Shown: positions 1-9,800 of the stretch, in pieces | Numbering within the stretch: position 1 is the first letter of the stretch | How the letters are laid out: each line of letters starts with the position of its first letter | Source: Rickettsia typhi | GTDB lineage: Bacteria; Pseudomonadota; Alphaproteobacteria; Rickettsiales; UBA1997 | Length of the DNA: 43,927 nt | Reading direction: 5' to 3' | Assembly: GCA_945862455.1 (NCBI GenBank) | Contig: CAMAXU010000015.1 | Coordinates: 1 to 43,927 of the forward strand | Notes under the pieces: generated by a model | What the model was told of the DNA's origin: nothing | Databases searched by the model: none | The model's input: the letters and a program-made list of their open reading frames with translations, nothing else | Made by a program: the position numbers and the translations under genes

Positions 1-48
1 AATGACAACTTCCACATCGATAGGCTTGCTTACCTCTTTTTTTGCCAT
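1..48 (-). CDS. 5' end of an unidentified minus-strand gene (partial)
   Basis: On the minus strand an ATG at 48-46 opens a frame of 16 codons that runs off the window edge (MAKKEVSKPIDVEVVI). An A-rich stretch with AAAAAGA lies just upstream and could act as a weak ribosome binding site. The fragment is too short to assign to a family. It lies downstream of rlmH on the same strand, separated by about 200 bp that contain hairpins, so it probably has its own transcript. Confidence 0.45.
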   Translation of the reverse strand, partial: MAKKEVSKPIDVEVVI

Positions 49-163
49 TCTTTTTAACCGAAATTAGGCGACATTTTGGACAAGTTTTTAGTCATGTTTT
101 TTGACTAAAATTTAGAGGTTTCTATTCGGAGAGAATAGAAAAAACTTGGGAAGCCTTAAAACT

Positions 164-200
164 GGGGGCGAAAAGTGGGTTTTTAGCCCCCCATTTTTTT
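164..200. terminator. Stem-loop between rlmH and the partial gene
   Basis: GGGGGC (164-169) pairs with GCCCCC (186-191) around a 16-nt loop, and a run of seven T follows on the plus strand. On the minus strand, the direction of rlmH, the stem is followed only by a short T run (AGTTTT), so it may work weakly in that direction. Two further hairpins occupy the same 200-bp gap: TTTTAGTC/GACTAAAA at 86-110 and TTCTATTC/GAATAGAA near 120-140. Nothing else is seen between 49 and 247. Confidence 0.45.
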
Positions 201-247
201 AATTATGCCTCACTTTCATGAAAAAGTTTTTGATAATTTTTACTTAG

Positions 248-712
248 CTAATCACGGTGATAAGGATGACCTTCAATAATGGTTTGGGCGCGATAAAGTT
301 GTTCAACCAAAACTGAACGCACCATTAAATGAGGTAAAGTCATAAGTCCGAAAGAAATTTTTAAGGAAGATTTTTTTAGAAGTTCTGCTGCCAAGCCATC
401 AGCGCCACCAATTACGAAAGTTAAGTCAGAATCTCCGGCAACGGCAAAATCAGAAATTAATTTAGCAAAATCGCGGCTGGCAAATTGTTTGCCTTTTTCA
501 TCAAGTAAAATCATTTTTGAATTTGGTCGCCAAGCTTTTAAAATTAAACTTCCTTCTCCTTCTTTAATTTTATCAACCGACATATTTTGGGAATTTTTTA
601 ATTCCAATTCGCGCAACTCAACTTTCCATTTTAACCTTTTTAAATAAGTTTCAAAAACAGTTTTATGCGGCGAGTTTTCGAACTTTCCGATTGATAAAAT
701 TGAGACGCGCAT
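248..712 (-). CDS. rlmH: 23S rRNA (pseudouridine-1915-N3)-methyltransferase RlmH
   Basis: The 154-residue product has the usual RlmH length and matches the family throughout. It is a SPOUT-fold enzyme that methylates N3 of pseudouridine 1915 in helix 69 of 23S rRNA, using S-adenosylmethionine, on assembled 70S ribosomes. Visible hallmarks are LDEKGKQFAS in the middle, the SAM-binding glycine-rich segment FVIGGADGL, and the C-terminal stretch LPHLMVRSVLVEQLYRA with the final HPYHRD. The usual partner rsfS is not upstream; the next gene on this strand is a Sir2-like gene. A diverged copy of the first ~25 codons of this gene lies at 2030-2103. Confidence 0.97.
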   Translation of the reverse strand: MRVSILSIGKFENSPHKTVFETYLKRLKWKVELRELELKNSQNMSVDKIKEGEGSLILKAWRPNSKMILLDEKGKQFASRDFAKLISDFAVAGDSDLTFVIGGADGLAAELLKKSSLKISFGLMTLPHLMVRSVLVEQLYRAQTIIEGHPYHRD

Positions 713-837
713 GATTTAAGATTTTGGATTTAAGATTTGCGAACACTCTGTTTCTATAGCCTTTATTCAAAATAAAGTGAGGTTTTTGCCAGAAGTTGGA
801 TTAGAAAAAAATAAGCAAAACTATAATATTGCCAAAA

Positions 838-1959
838 TCAGGGAGTAACGGATTGATCTTTAGAGCCTTTAACAACAGAATTTGCTTGAGGATTTTCAGG
901 GACTGAACTTGGGGCTAGAGGTTCATCAACCGTTCTTTCAAGTAAATCTTTTAAAGTTCGCAAATTTCCCTGCAGATCACCTTCAATAAAATGATCAACC
1001 TGTACCATTTCGGAAAGTTTATTGGTAAGATTCATGTTGATAATTTCTACATTGGGATTTTTCTCTTTCAGCCATTTAATAAAACCACGCTGGTCTCCAC
1101 TCATTCCACAAACCACTAACCCGTCTATTTGGCTTGGATCACAGATAGCAGCAGGATCCCAAGGTGTAGTTTGAAAATCAGCAATTTGACAAACATGAAT
1201 TGCATCAAATCCCGAGACTTGATGCAAAATATCGCGATTATCAGTTAATATTGCGCGATTGGTATTTGCAGAAATGTCGCCTATTATTTCATGTCCGCTA
1301 CTTGGCAATCCTTCAAAAAAACTTTTATGTGATTTATGAAGCCGCATCATTAGATCTGACAATTTTTTCTCATCTTGAATAATGCCTATACTGCATCCCA
1401 AATTAGCTTCACTATCTCGACTTTGATCAAATCCCATTGCTGTCATCAAACCATTCCAGTCAGGAATTGCATCAACCGAAAGACCGGCTCCGGTAAAAAA
1501 ATGCAGCTTTTCCCCCCGCTCAATTTTCTCTGATATTAAATTTACCGAGGTAGGTTGCGATTGGAACAATTGCGGCTGATGCTGATTCGATGATTTATAA
1601 TTTTGCCCTTCTTCCGAAGCTAACCATTGATCATGCTTAAGCATCGATTTCAGATTACGCTCAGCTTTTTCCATAGCTGCTTCATCATTTATGATCTTAA
1701 CTTCTTGGCTATCATCAATAACAGCATTAAAAAAATAACCTTTCTGCTCTTCATCACCGATTGCGGCAAAATATCTTTCCAAGCCCTCTGGGAGGATTTC
1801 ATCTCTAACTACAAAAGAAAATGTTGTTTTTCTATCACTGTAGGCGTGAGAGTAATGGGATTTAGACTTATCGAAATAACCAAAATTAAGGTTAAAATTT
1901 TTTTGCAACTCAGAAACTTGTTCCGCAGTTACTGTTTTAAAAGATAAATCTTTGCTCAT
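838..1959 (-). CDS. Divergent Sir2-like (sirtuin-fold) protein lacking the zinc module
   Basis: The 373-residue protein has an unrecognised N-terminal region (1-145), a Sir2-like core (about 146-342) and a Pro/Ser-rich tail. In the core, TGAGLS at 156-161 followed by IPDWNG matches the sirtuin GAGIS..GIPDFRG NAD site. TDNRDILHQVSG (239-250) matches TQNID.LH..AG. H255 could be the catalytic His. GMSG (285-288), IINMN (306-310) and FIEGDLQGNL (324-332) match the GTS, IN and D..i.GD blocks. Only about 30 residues separate H255 from GMSG, where zinc-bearing deacetylases have roughly 70, so the Cys4 module is absent. Zinc-less SIR2 domains in bacteria are often NAD+ hydrolases; here that is inference. 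No signal peptide and no clear ribosome binding site are seen. It could be an effector, a toxin or a degenerate deacetylase. Confidence 0.7.
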   Translation of the reverse strand: MSKDLSFKTVTAEQVSELQKNFNLNFGYFDKSKSHYSHAYSDRKTTFSFVVRDEILPEGLERYFAAIGDEEQKGYFFNAVIDDSQEVKIINDEAAMEKAERNLKSMLKHDQWLASEEGQNYKSSNQHQPQLFQSQPTSVNLISEKIERGEKLHFFTGAGLSVDAIPDWNGLMTAMGFDQSRDSEANLGCSIGIIQDEKKLSDLMMRLHKSHKSFFEGLPSSGHEIIGDISANTNRAILTDNRDILHQVSGFDAIHVCQIADFQTTPWDPAAICDPSQIDGLVVCGMSGDQRGFIKWLKEKNPNVEIINMNLTNKLSEMVQVDHFIEGDLQGNLRTLKDLLERTVDEPLAPSSVPENPQANSVVKGSKDQSVTP

Positions 1960-2029
1960 GATATTGGAGATAAATTTAAAATATTTCGAATTGTAACATC
2001 AAACTTTCTTAACTCTTTAAGTAAAAAGA

Positions 2030-2103
2030 AAATAAGTTTCAAAAACATTTTTATGCGGCGAGCTTTAGAACTTTCCGATGGATAAAATTGAAATGCGCAT
2101 GAT
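2030..2103 (-). pseudogene. Decayed copy of the rlmH 5' end
   Basis: This stretch aligns without gaps to 642-715 with about seven differences in 74 positions, in the same orientation and offset by 1388 bp. The minus strand reads ATG at 2100-2098, then MRISILSIGKF and an in-frame TAA at codon 12, followed by SSPHKNVFETYF. That corresponds to the first ~24 codons of rlmH. The similarity goes on past the start codon into the upstream motif TTTTGGATTTAA. The rest of rlmH is missing. Together with the intact rlmH end it brackets the Sir2-like gene. Confidence 0.85.
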
Positions 2104-2136
2104 TTTGGATTTAAACTTATTTAAATTCAGACTTAG

Positions 2137-2203
2137 TCTTAATTTAGTTTCATTTGAATTGTTGGATGCTGGATAAAACAGCGCATCCGCAATAGATTTA
2201 TTT
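2137..2203 (-). repeat. Dispersed ~65-bp palindromic repeat, copy 1
   Basis: Read on the minus strand, this segment matches 35734-35797 on the plus strand: both carry ATTGCGGATGCGC, a short loop, a second GATGC-type arm, then CAATTCAAAT(G/A)AAACTAAATT. Most positions agree, with small indels in the loop. Within this copy ATTGCGGATGCGCTG can fold back on CAGCATCCAACAAT, giving an imperfect hairpin. It lies in the 355-bp gap between the Sir2-like gene and coaD. Confidence 0.65.
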
Positions 2204-2215
2204 ATTTTAAGGATC

Positions 2216-2273
2216 TATACCAAAGCACTAATGTTTGGTTAAGAAATTATCAAAACCAGTTTGCTTTGGTATA
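2216..2273. repeat. Small inverted repeat with TATACCAAA ends
   Basis: TATACCAAAGCA (2216-2227) and its exact complement TGCTTTGGTATA (2262-2273) bracket a 34-bp interior that also pairs in part. The ends resemble those of the elements at 12907-13068 and 29689-29721. It sits 42 bp before the coaD start, so it may also act in the transcript leader. Confidence 0.6.
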
Positions 2274-2314
2274 AAAAGCTAATTTGGGAATCTGAAATTT
2301 AATATTTTAAATAT

Positions 2315-2803
2315 ATGAGAATCGCAATTTATCCCGGAACTTTTGACCCGATCACTTTTGGTCATCTTGATATTATTAAAAGAGCAAATGAGCTTTTCGA
2401 TCACTTGATTATTGCGGCTGCAAAAGATAATTACAAAAACCCTCTTTTCACGCTGGATGAGAGAGTAAAATTGATTGAGGAAGAAACACAATTTTTAAAT
2501 AAAAATAATAATATTACGGTAGAAAAATTCGAAGGTTTGTTGGTGGAATATGCCAGTAAAAGAAATTCAAAAGTTATTATTCGCGGACTTCGCGCCGTTT
2601 CAGATTTTGAATATGAGTTTCAAATGTATGGCATGAATTCAAAGTTGAATCCCGAAATTCAGACTATTTTTTTACCAGCTTCGGAAACTAATCACTTTAT
2701 TGCATCGAGATTGGTAAAAGAAGTTGCGAAATTAGGAGGAAATATTTCTGCATTTGTTTCGCCAAATGTAGAAAAGAAATTGATGAATAAATTAGGAAAA
2801 TAA
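2315..2803 (+). CDS. coaD: Phosphopantetheine adenylyltransferase
   Basis: This 162-residue cytoplasmic enzyme transfers AMP from ATP to 4'-phosphopantetheine, the penultimate step of coenzyme A synthesis. The N-terminal AIYPGTFDPITFGHLDII holds the nucleotidyltransferase T/HxGH motif (FGHLD), RGLRAVSDFEYE is the substrate-binding segment, and SRLVKEVAKLGGNI closes the fold. The length is typical of bacterial CoaD. The ELM1-like gene follows 17 bp downstream on the same strand, so the two are probably cotranscribed. Confidence 0.97.
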   Translation: MRIAIYPGTFDPITFGHLDIIKRANELFDHLIIAAAKDNYKNPLFTLDERVKLIEEETQFLNKNNNITVEKFEGLLVEYASKRNSKVIIRGLRAVSDFEYEFQMYGMNSKLNPEIQTIFLPASETNHFIASRLVKEVAKLGGNISAFVSPNVEKKLMNKLGK

Positions 2804-2820
2804 CAAATATAAAAAACATA

Positions 2821-3807
2821 ATGATCATCAAAAACGAAATTTGGATACTTGGAGACACCAGACCAGGAACGGTTTCACAAGGCATTGGATTAGCGGAGGA
2901 AATTGGATTTGATTATAAAATTATCAATCTCACTTATAATTTTTTGGTACTTTTGCCAAATTTTTTATTTAGCTGCTCAATGATTCGACTAACTAAAGAT
3001 GTCAAAAATAAATTACAAAACTTTGATTATCTTCCAAGCGTGATTATTTCCGCCGGTAGAAGATCTGCGCCAGTAGCACTTTATTTAAAAAAATTATCCG
3101 ATAATCGCACAAAAATTGTACAAATCATGAATCCGAATTTGAATTTTGATAAATTTGATTTCGTGATTTTACCAAAACATGATGAAGCTGATGAAAACGC
3201 ACATTCCAATTTAATCACCACAATTGGCGCACTTACCAAGACTAACGAAAAATCAATTGCCAAAGAATGTGAGAAATTTGCCAGCTGGTTTGCCGAAATT
3301 AAAAAACCAAAAATCGCCCTAATGCTTGGCGGCTCTTCTGGTAAGACTAAATTTACGACCAATTCTGGGATTGAACTGGCTCAAATTATTTCTGAAATTG
3401 CCAATAATATGGATGCAACTTTATTGGTTTTAAACAGCAGAAGATCGGGTGATGAATTGTCGCAAGCAGTAAAATCAAATCTCAATTGTGATTTTAAATT
3501 TTTCGACTGGAAAGAAACCAAAAATGAAAATCCTTATCTGGCAATTTTAGGATATGCTGATTTTTTTGTGATTACTGGCGATTCAGTTTCGATGATTTCA
3601 GAATGTTGTTCAACCGGCAAACCGGTTTATATTTTTGATGAAAAAGAAATTTCTTCCAAAAAACATCGCAAGTTTCATCAAAATTTAATTGCCGAAAATT
3701 ATGCCAAAAAACTTTCACGAAATATTTATGAGCTAGAAAAAAACTATTCTTCCAAAAAACTTTTGGAAACAAAAAGAGTAGCAAATTTAATTATAGCCAA
3801 GTTTTAG
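2821..3807 (+). CDS. ELM1-like protein (COG3660/DUF1022 family)
   Basis: The 328-residue product opens with EIWILGDTRPGTVSQGIGLAEEIG. This matches the N-terminus of the family that includes plant mitochondrial-fission factor ELM1 and many alphaproteobacterial proteins. Further family features are IISAGRRSAPVALYLKK near residue 80, LMLGGSSGKTKFT near 170, LVLNSRRSGDEL near 200, and FFVITGDSVSMISECCSTGKPVYIFD near 250. The last of these resembles the donor-binding end of GT-B glycosyltransferases. The bacterial function is not established; a glycosyltransferase-like envelope role is inference. No signal peptide is seen. The start is the ATG at 2821, 17 bp after coaD. Confidence 0.85.
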   Translation: MIIKNEIWILGDTRPGTVSQGIGLAEEIGFDYKIINLTYNFLVLLPNFLFSCSMIRLTKDVKNKLQNFDYLPSVIISAGRRSAPVALYLKKLSDNRTKIVQIMNPNLNFDKFDFVILPKHDEADENAHSNLITTIGALTKTNEKSIAKECEKFASWFAEIKKPKIALMLGGSSGKTKFTTNSGIELAQIISEIANNMDATLLVLNSRRSGDELSQAVKSNLNCDFKFFDWKETKNENPYLAILGYADFFVITGDSVSMISECCSTGKPVYIFDEKEISSKKHRKFHQNLIAENYAKKLSRNIYELEKNYSSKKLLETKRVANLIIAKF

Positions 3808-3883
3808 CTTGATTAAGTTCTTGCTGTTTTTAGCATTCCTTTGAATTTTATTTAAATAATCCCCCAGCAAATAGTCTCTAGTC

Positions 3884-6800
3884 TTGATCAATAATTGGTT
3901 TAAAAAAATCCAGCATCAAAAAATCTTCGCCAAGACGGCGATTTTATTGCTATTTTTTGCCCTTTCTTCTTCCTGCACTGATCAAGGTTGTATTGATGCC
4001 GATGATTTTGGTGAATATGAAAGCCAAACAATTGAAGTTTCCGCCAACTCTCAACAAGAAAAATGTACCTATGATTGGTCGAAAGAACTAAATGATTCAA
4101 CTCAAGGCAGCGGACTTAAATCATGTCTCACTACCGGTAGCACCACAGTTTATAATCAAGATGGCAATTCTAAATCCAGCTCTAAAGGCTGCGCTGGTTT
4201 TACTGATGATGCTACTTATAAAAATTTATGCATTACTGACTGCATACAGAAATGTTTGTCCGGCACTGGAGTTTCTGGAAATCCTGAACCAGATTGGGTT
4301 TCAACCGACAAAAGATCAGCTACTGCAAATAGTGGCGTTACAATCAGACCTGGATCAGAAATAATTGTACGCGCAGTTGGAACAATTCAATTAGGTGATA
4401 GCGTAAGTTATAACCCAATTCATGTTCAAGCTGACAACCCTATTCCTCATGCAAAAAAAGCAGATTGGTCTGATGTATTTTTTGATGTCAGAAACGGACA
4501 AACTGTTAATTTGAATTTTAGCGGTTTATGGTCTGATGGCAATAATTTGGGCAATAATTTGGTAGGTTATGGATCCGGATCAAATAATAATAATCTTAAT
4601 CCTGCTTATAGTGGCGCACGCAGAATTATTGCTTACGTAATTCCTCATCCACAGGGTTATAATTTTGACACTTCTCAATCAAGCGAAAAATCCGGAACCA
4701 AAGGAGCTCCACTTTTACCTGATGCTCTAGCTTGGACTTGCGACTATACTGGTAACGTTTTAACCGAAGCAAACTGTCATAATAAAACCACCAATCCTTA
4801 TACTGGTGCCGGATATACCAATGCTGATAATTCTTTAGCCATAACTGCATTTCCTTTATCTTCTTCTGCCGCAACCGATATTCTTACCTCTTATGGCGGT
4901 ATTATTCGTTGGACCGGAGATAATTTAACTTCTTTCACCGACGACCCTGTTTTCCCTAGTACAGTTTGCAATACCACCACAGGAAGCTGCACCAACATAG
5001 CTTCCACTCCGGCAACTTCAGGGAAAATTCTTGGAGATCTTTCCACTACTTCAGTCACAATTGCAAATCCTACTTCTGATACTGCTTTCCGAGTTTCATT
5101 CAAGTCTCTAACTGGCGATTCTTCCTGCAATGTTACGTTAGTAGTTACGGATAGTAATGGAGCTGTCTACTCAACCGCAGTTACAAGCAGCGGTTGGAGC
5201 GATGATGATGATAAAGAAATTCCACTTGAAGCTGGAAAAACACTTTCCGTTGCAAAACTTACAAGCTTAGGCGCATGCGGCAAAGGCATCGGGGTTAAAT
5301 TTAATAAATACCACGAATTAAAAATGCAAAAATCCGGTTTTGTCAAATTTACCATGCTTAACGGCAGCGATAAATGCACAATTAAGGCCCGCATCATGAA
5401 TCCGAAGGGAACTTTTGCTGATACTGATATATATGAATATGATGATTTCGCTACGGCACCTTCTAAAGATCCTCTTGCCAATTTAGAAGTACCTGCATCA
5501 AGCACGATTGCATTAAAGTGGTCAAATTTATCTTTTGTTAGAAAAGGACAAGTAATCCGCTTCTCACCTAAGAGTTGGGATGGAACCTGGAAAATAAACG
5601 CCGGAACCGGAAGCCGCCGATGTGGTATTGGAATGGCAATGATGATTGAGCCAAGACCAGCATTACTTTGCAAAGGAACAGCCTCTGATTATGTTTCAAA
5701 TACAAAATGCACCCAAGAATATGATAGTAGCGGAACATTAATCGGATGCAAAGCATATGCCAGCGAATGTTTTGACAGCGCATCTACAGCTAATTATTGT
5801 CCGCTTACCGGTTGTCAATCAACTATAACCTGCTCTAACGGCGTTTCTCCTCTTTATCAAAAAGGAGCCTGCACATTAATAGCGCCAACCGAAACCGCCT
5901 GCCCTTCAAGCTCTTATACTACAACCATCACTTCTGCAACCTGTACTGCCTGCTCTAATAAGATGAAAGAGAATGCTGGTCTGTCAAGTAAAGTTAATTT
6001 AACTAATATGATTCAATGTTACGACTTGGAAAATTATACCAGCAAAGTATCATTAATTCGTGACAATGGTACAGGATATTCCGATGCAGATCTTGCAGAT
6101 TCAACAATAACCAAAGGTCTTACCAAGATAAGTGCGTTTAATGGCAGTTATGGAAATCTTGAAAACTTTGTTGATTCTGGAACACGCGATTCATCAAACA
6201 GCAATAATAAAATCTTACAACTCAAACAACCTCTAACTTTTGGAACAGGAGGCAGGTTAAGATTCTTCATGCTTGATGGCTCTGATTTTAATGACATGAG
6301 CTCCTCTGCTAACAATGGCGCTTTCAATGCTTATAATGATAATACCTCACCAGGTAGCTCTTATAACGGCGCCAATGGTTTTAAAATAAGTCTATCTAGT
6401 ATGCTTGATTTTGCTAACGGCCAATGGCTACAAGCAAGGTTATGCTTAGAAAATGACAGCGGCATACTTTGCAAAAACTCCGATCCTATTTCTCTTAATG
6501 ACCAACCAAAATTAATTGAGATCACTCCCCCAACTATCTCAACACCAGCAGGAACCCCGCCAAATATTTCAACTAGTTATAAATTTGATGGCTATGGCAA
6601 TATCTTACGCACTAATAATAATCTTTTAGTTGTTGATGGAAATACCAAAGATTGTACTGCAAATAACAATGGCGTCGCCTCAGTTGCCGGCGCTAATTTC
6701 TACTGCCATACTTACCAATATTTTTCTGCCTCTGCTCTAAAAGCAAAATCGAAGAATAATCAGAGTTCTATTGAAAGCTCAATCCAAAAATTAAGACTAA

Positions 6801-9800
6801 CTTTCAAGATTATGGATCCTGAAGTTAACAATTGTGATATCTCTAGTGGAGTTGATGCTACCGGAAGCATTGGCATTGGCATAAGGCTTAAAAATCCAAG
6901 TTATAGGCCAAATGAGTGCGCAACTAATGGTGGTACTGCAAAAGACGGTTATTTAGATTCAGGCACATGCAAATCAAACTCTCAAAATACTGGTGAAACT
7001 TGTAAAGCCTCTGATTTAGCTAAACAAGACTGCATGAAACAATATTACTGCGCCAACAAATATGCTAATAATAGTGGCTCATATTTCGTTAATGTTAAAG
7101 TAAAAAGTGAGGCTAGTGGCACCATTTCTAGCATTATTGGCGGAGTTATTACTCCTGTAATTGAAGTTATGGATGGTCCAAAAACCCGTAATTGCAGCAC
7201 AACTGGAAGCATTATCTCAAATGATGGCGTAAGAACTGATAATCCTTTATATTCCGCGAGTTCATCTAACACTGGCGCCACATGTATTACGAGCGATGGT
7301 GATAGTTGCGCTAAACAATATTATTGTAAAAAAGCGAGCGTTGGTCAGGCAGAAAGAGTTTACAAACTGGTCATTGCCGATGCCAGATTCAAGGCAATCG
7401 TAACCATGTGTTTCGTAGTAATGTTTACTTTTTACGGCGTTGGCTATCTAATGGGAACCAGTGAATTAAACCACTCCGAGATTATGAATCGGATCATCAA
7501 GATCGGCATAATCTATCTCTTTATTGGCGAAACCGGTTGGGACTGGTTCAATAATTTAGTAGTAAGGTTCTTTAAAAATGGCACCGATTACCTCGCCTTT
7601 ATGATGGCTTCATCCTTTGATGATTCAACTAATCACGCCGTCTCTGACGCAATCGCCAATAGTGATTATTATGATAAATCTGTTCTTTTCAGCAGCGTCG
7701 ATAATGTTTTCAGCATGTTCTTTTCTCAAGCTGTTCAGAAAAAAGTTTCCGCTTTGTTATTTGCCAGCATATTCGGTTGGGCCTACTTAATCATCATCTA
7801 TCAAAGCTTCATGCTTTATGTTTACTCAGTTGCAAATGCCGTATTACTATATTTAACCGCTCAGGTATTTATCTCAATCCTCTTCACTTTAGGTCCAATA
7901 TTCCTCATATTTACACTCTTCAATCAGACCAAGGAAATGTTTGACAATTGGCTCAAGCAATTGATCGGATTTTCGTTACAACAAATTTTCTTACTCACCA
8001 CTCTCGCCTTCTTCAATATGTTAATGTACGAAGTTATTAAACTTTCACTTGGTTACAAAATCTGCTGGGATGAAGTCTGGACCATTAACATCATCACTCG
8101 CATAACATTATTATCATTTTGGACAATTGCTTCGTTGCCAGCAAGAACCAATGCCCAATCTGACGTTGGAAACATTGGAAACCCAGAAGGAATTCCATCA
8201 TTATTTTCAATTCTCTTTATCTGGGTAATTGCATCACTAATGAATAAATTCATTGGCTTTATGACAGATCTTGCCGCTTCAATTAGTGGTGGTTTATCAG
8301 CCAGTTCACTTGGCAAAGGCATTGCTGATGTAGCGAAAGGAGCTAGCGAAATGGCTAAAAAAGGTCGTCAAGATTTATGGAATAAAACTGGTGGTCAAGC
8401 CATGCAAAGAATGGATAAAGCTCTTTTCGATTCCGGAGCTATGGCTGATAAAGAACGCAACATCCGCAAAGCCAATAATGCCAAAGACTTCTCCAATAAA
8501 AGGTCCATGGCAAAAGCTGGTAACAAAGCTAAAAATGATTATATTGATAAAAATAAAGTCGCCCTTTCTGGCATGAGTAAAGAAGAACAAAGAAAAACAC
8601 TGAAAGGTGTTGAAGATGCAGCTCAAACCAAAGCAGGCAAAGATCTTGGTTTAAGCGACAAAGATATTGATAGATTGAAAAATGATAAAGGCTTCAAATT
8701 CGAAGGAGATACTCTTGGTGGAGCTGCTGCCAGTGCTTTTAAACAAAGATTCATGGGCGGCAAAACTCTAAATGAGTCTTTAAGTGAAAAATCATCAGAT
8801 CTTAAACTTACTCAAGCTCAAGCTGCTGGAAAAGGTCTAAACGCCGAAGATGCCAAAACACTCAAAGATAATATTGCCAAAGGTAATGTTGATGTCGAAA
8901 AAAATACTGCCGCAAAACTTTCGGATGCAGCTAAAACCGTCAGTGGCGCAGCTGGAGCAGTGGGCGGCGCAATTAATAGCGCTGCAAAAGCCGTATCCGA
9001 AAATCCTGTCGTAAAAACAATTGATAGTGCAGTAAGTAGTGCAAGAAGTGAAGTCAAAGCCCTTGTAACAAGCGGAGAAGCAGGAGACGAAGCAAGAAAA
9101 AGAGTAATAAGCGCACTTTCAGGAATTTCAAGTGTAGCAATCGGAAGGGAAGCTATAAAAGGGCTATCAAGTGCAGCTAGTGGCGCGACTACAAGTGCAC
9201 TATCTGGAGCTAAAAATACAGCAATGGGTGCAGCAACACTTATGAGTCCAACAAAAACAGGCGCTGAAGCCAGAAATGAAGCCGGAAAAGCAGCCGGAAA
9301 AGCAATTGGTGGCGCAATATCTGGAGTTGGTAAAGCGGGGTCAGGAGCACTTAAAATGGCCGCAGGAGCTCCTAAAGCGATATCATCAGCCCTCGATATG
9401 GCTGAAAAAATGGCAGATTCAAAAGGTTATGAAGCAACTAAACAATTAGAAAAAGAAGGCGTTATTAACAGAATGGCTGCTGGAACAAATCTTGCTCGTC
9501 CAGATGAAGAGAAGAAGATGATTAAAGACAGAGTAAAACAAAATGAAAATGAGAAAAAATCTGAGATCAAAACACCGGATTTAAACACCATGACCGGCAT
9601 TGCCAAAGAAGAAGCTTATAACAAAGAAATCGCCGCAATTGATCCAAATGCCAGACTCTCTGAACAAATCGGAGCAAGAATGATAGCTGCAGCCAAAAGA
9701 TATAACCCACTTGGCGGCGAAACACTTGGCGGAATACTTGGCGGTAAACAGGGTGCAGCAATCAAAGAACAAACCAAAGAAGAATTACTCAAAGCCGCTA

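Noticed and set aside
5167-5673. 168-codon antisense open frame in the virB6 ectodomain region
   Set aside because: It lies fully inside a gene with clear coding character on the other strand, and has no recognisable domain.
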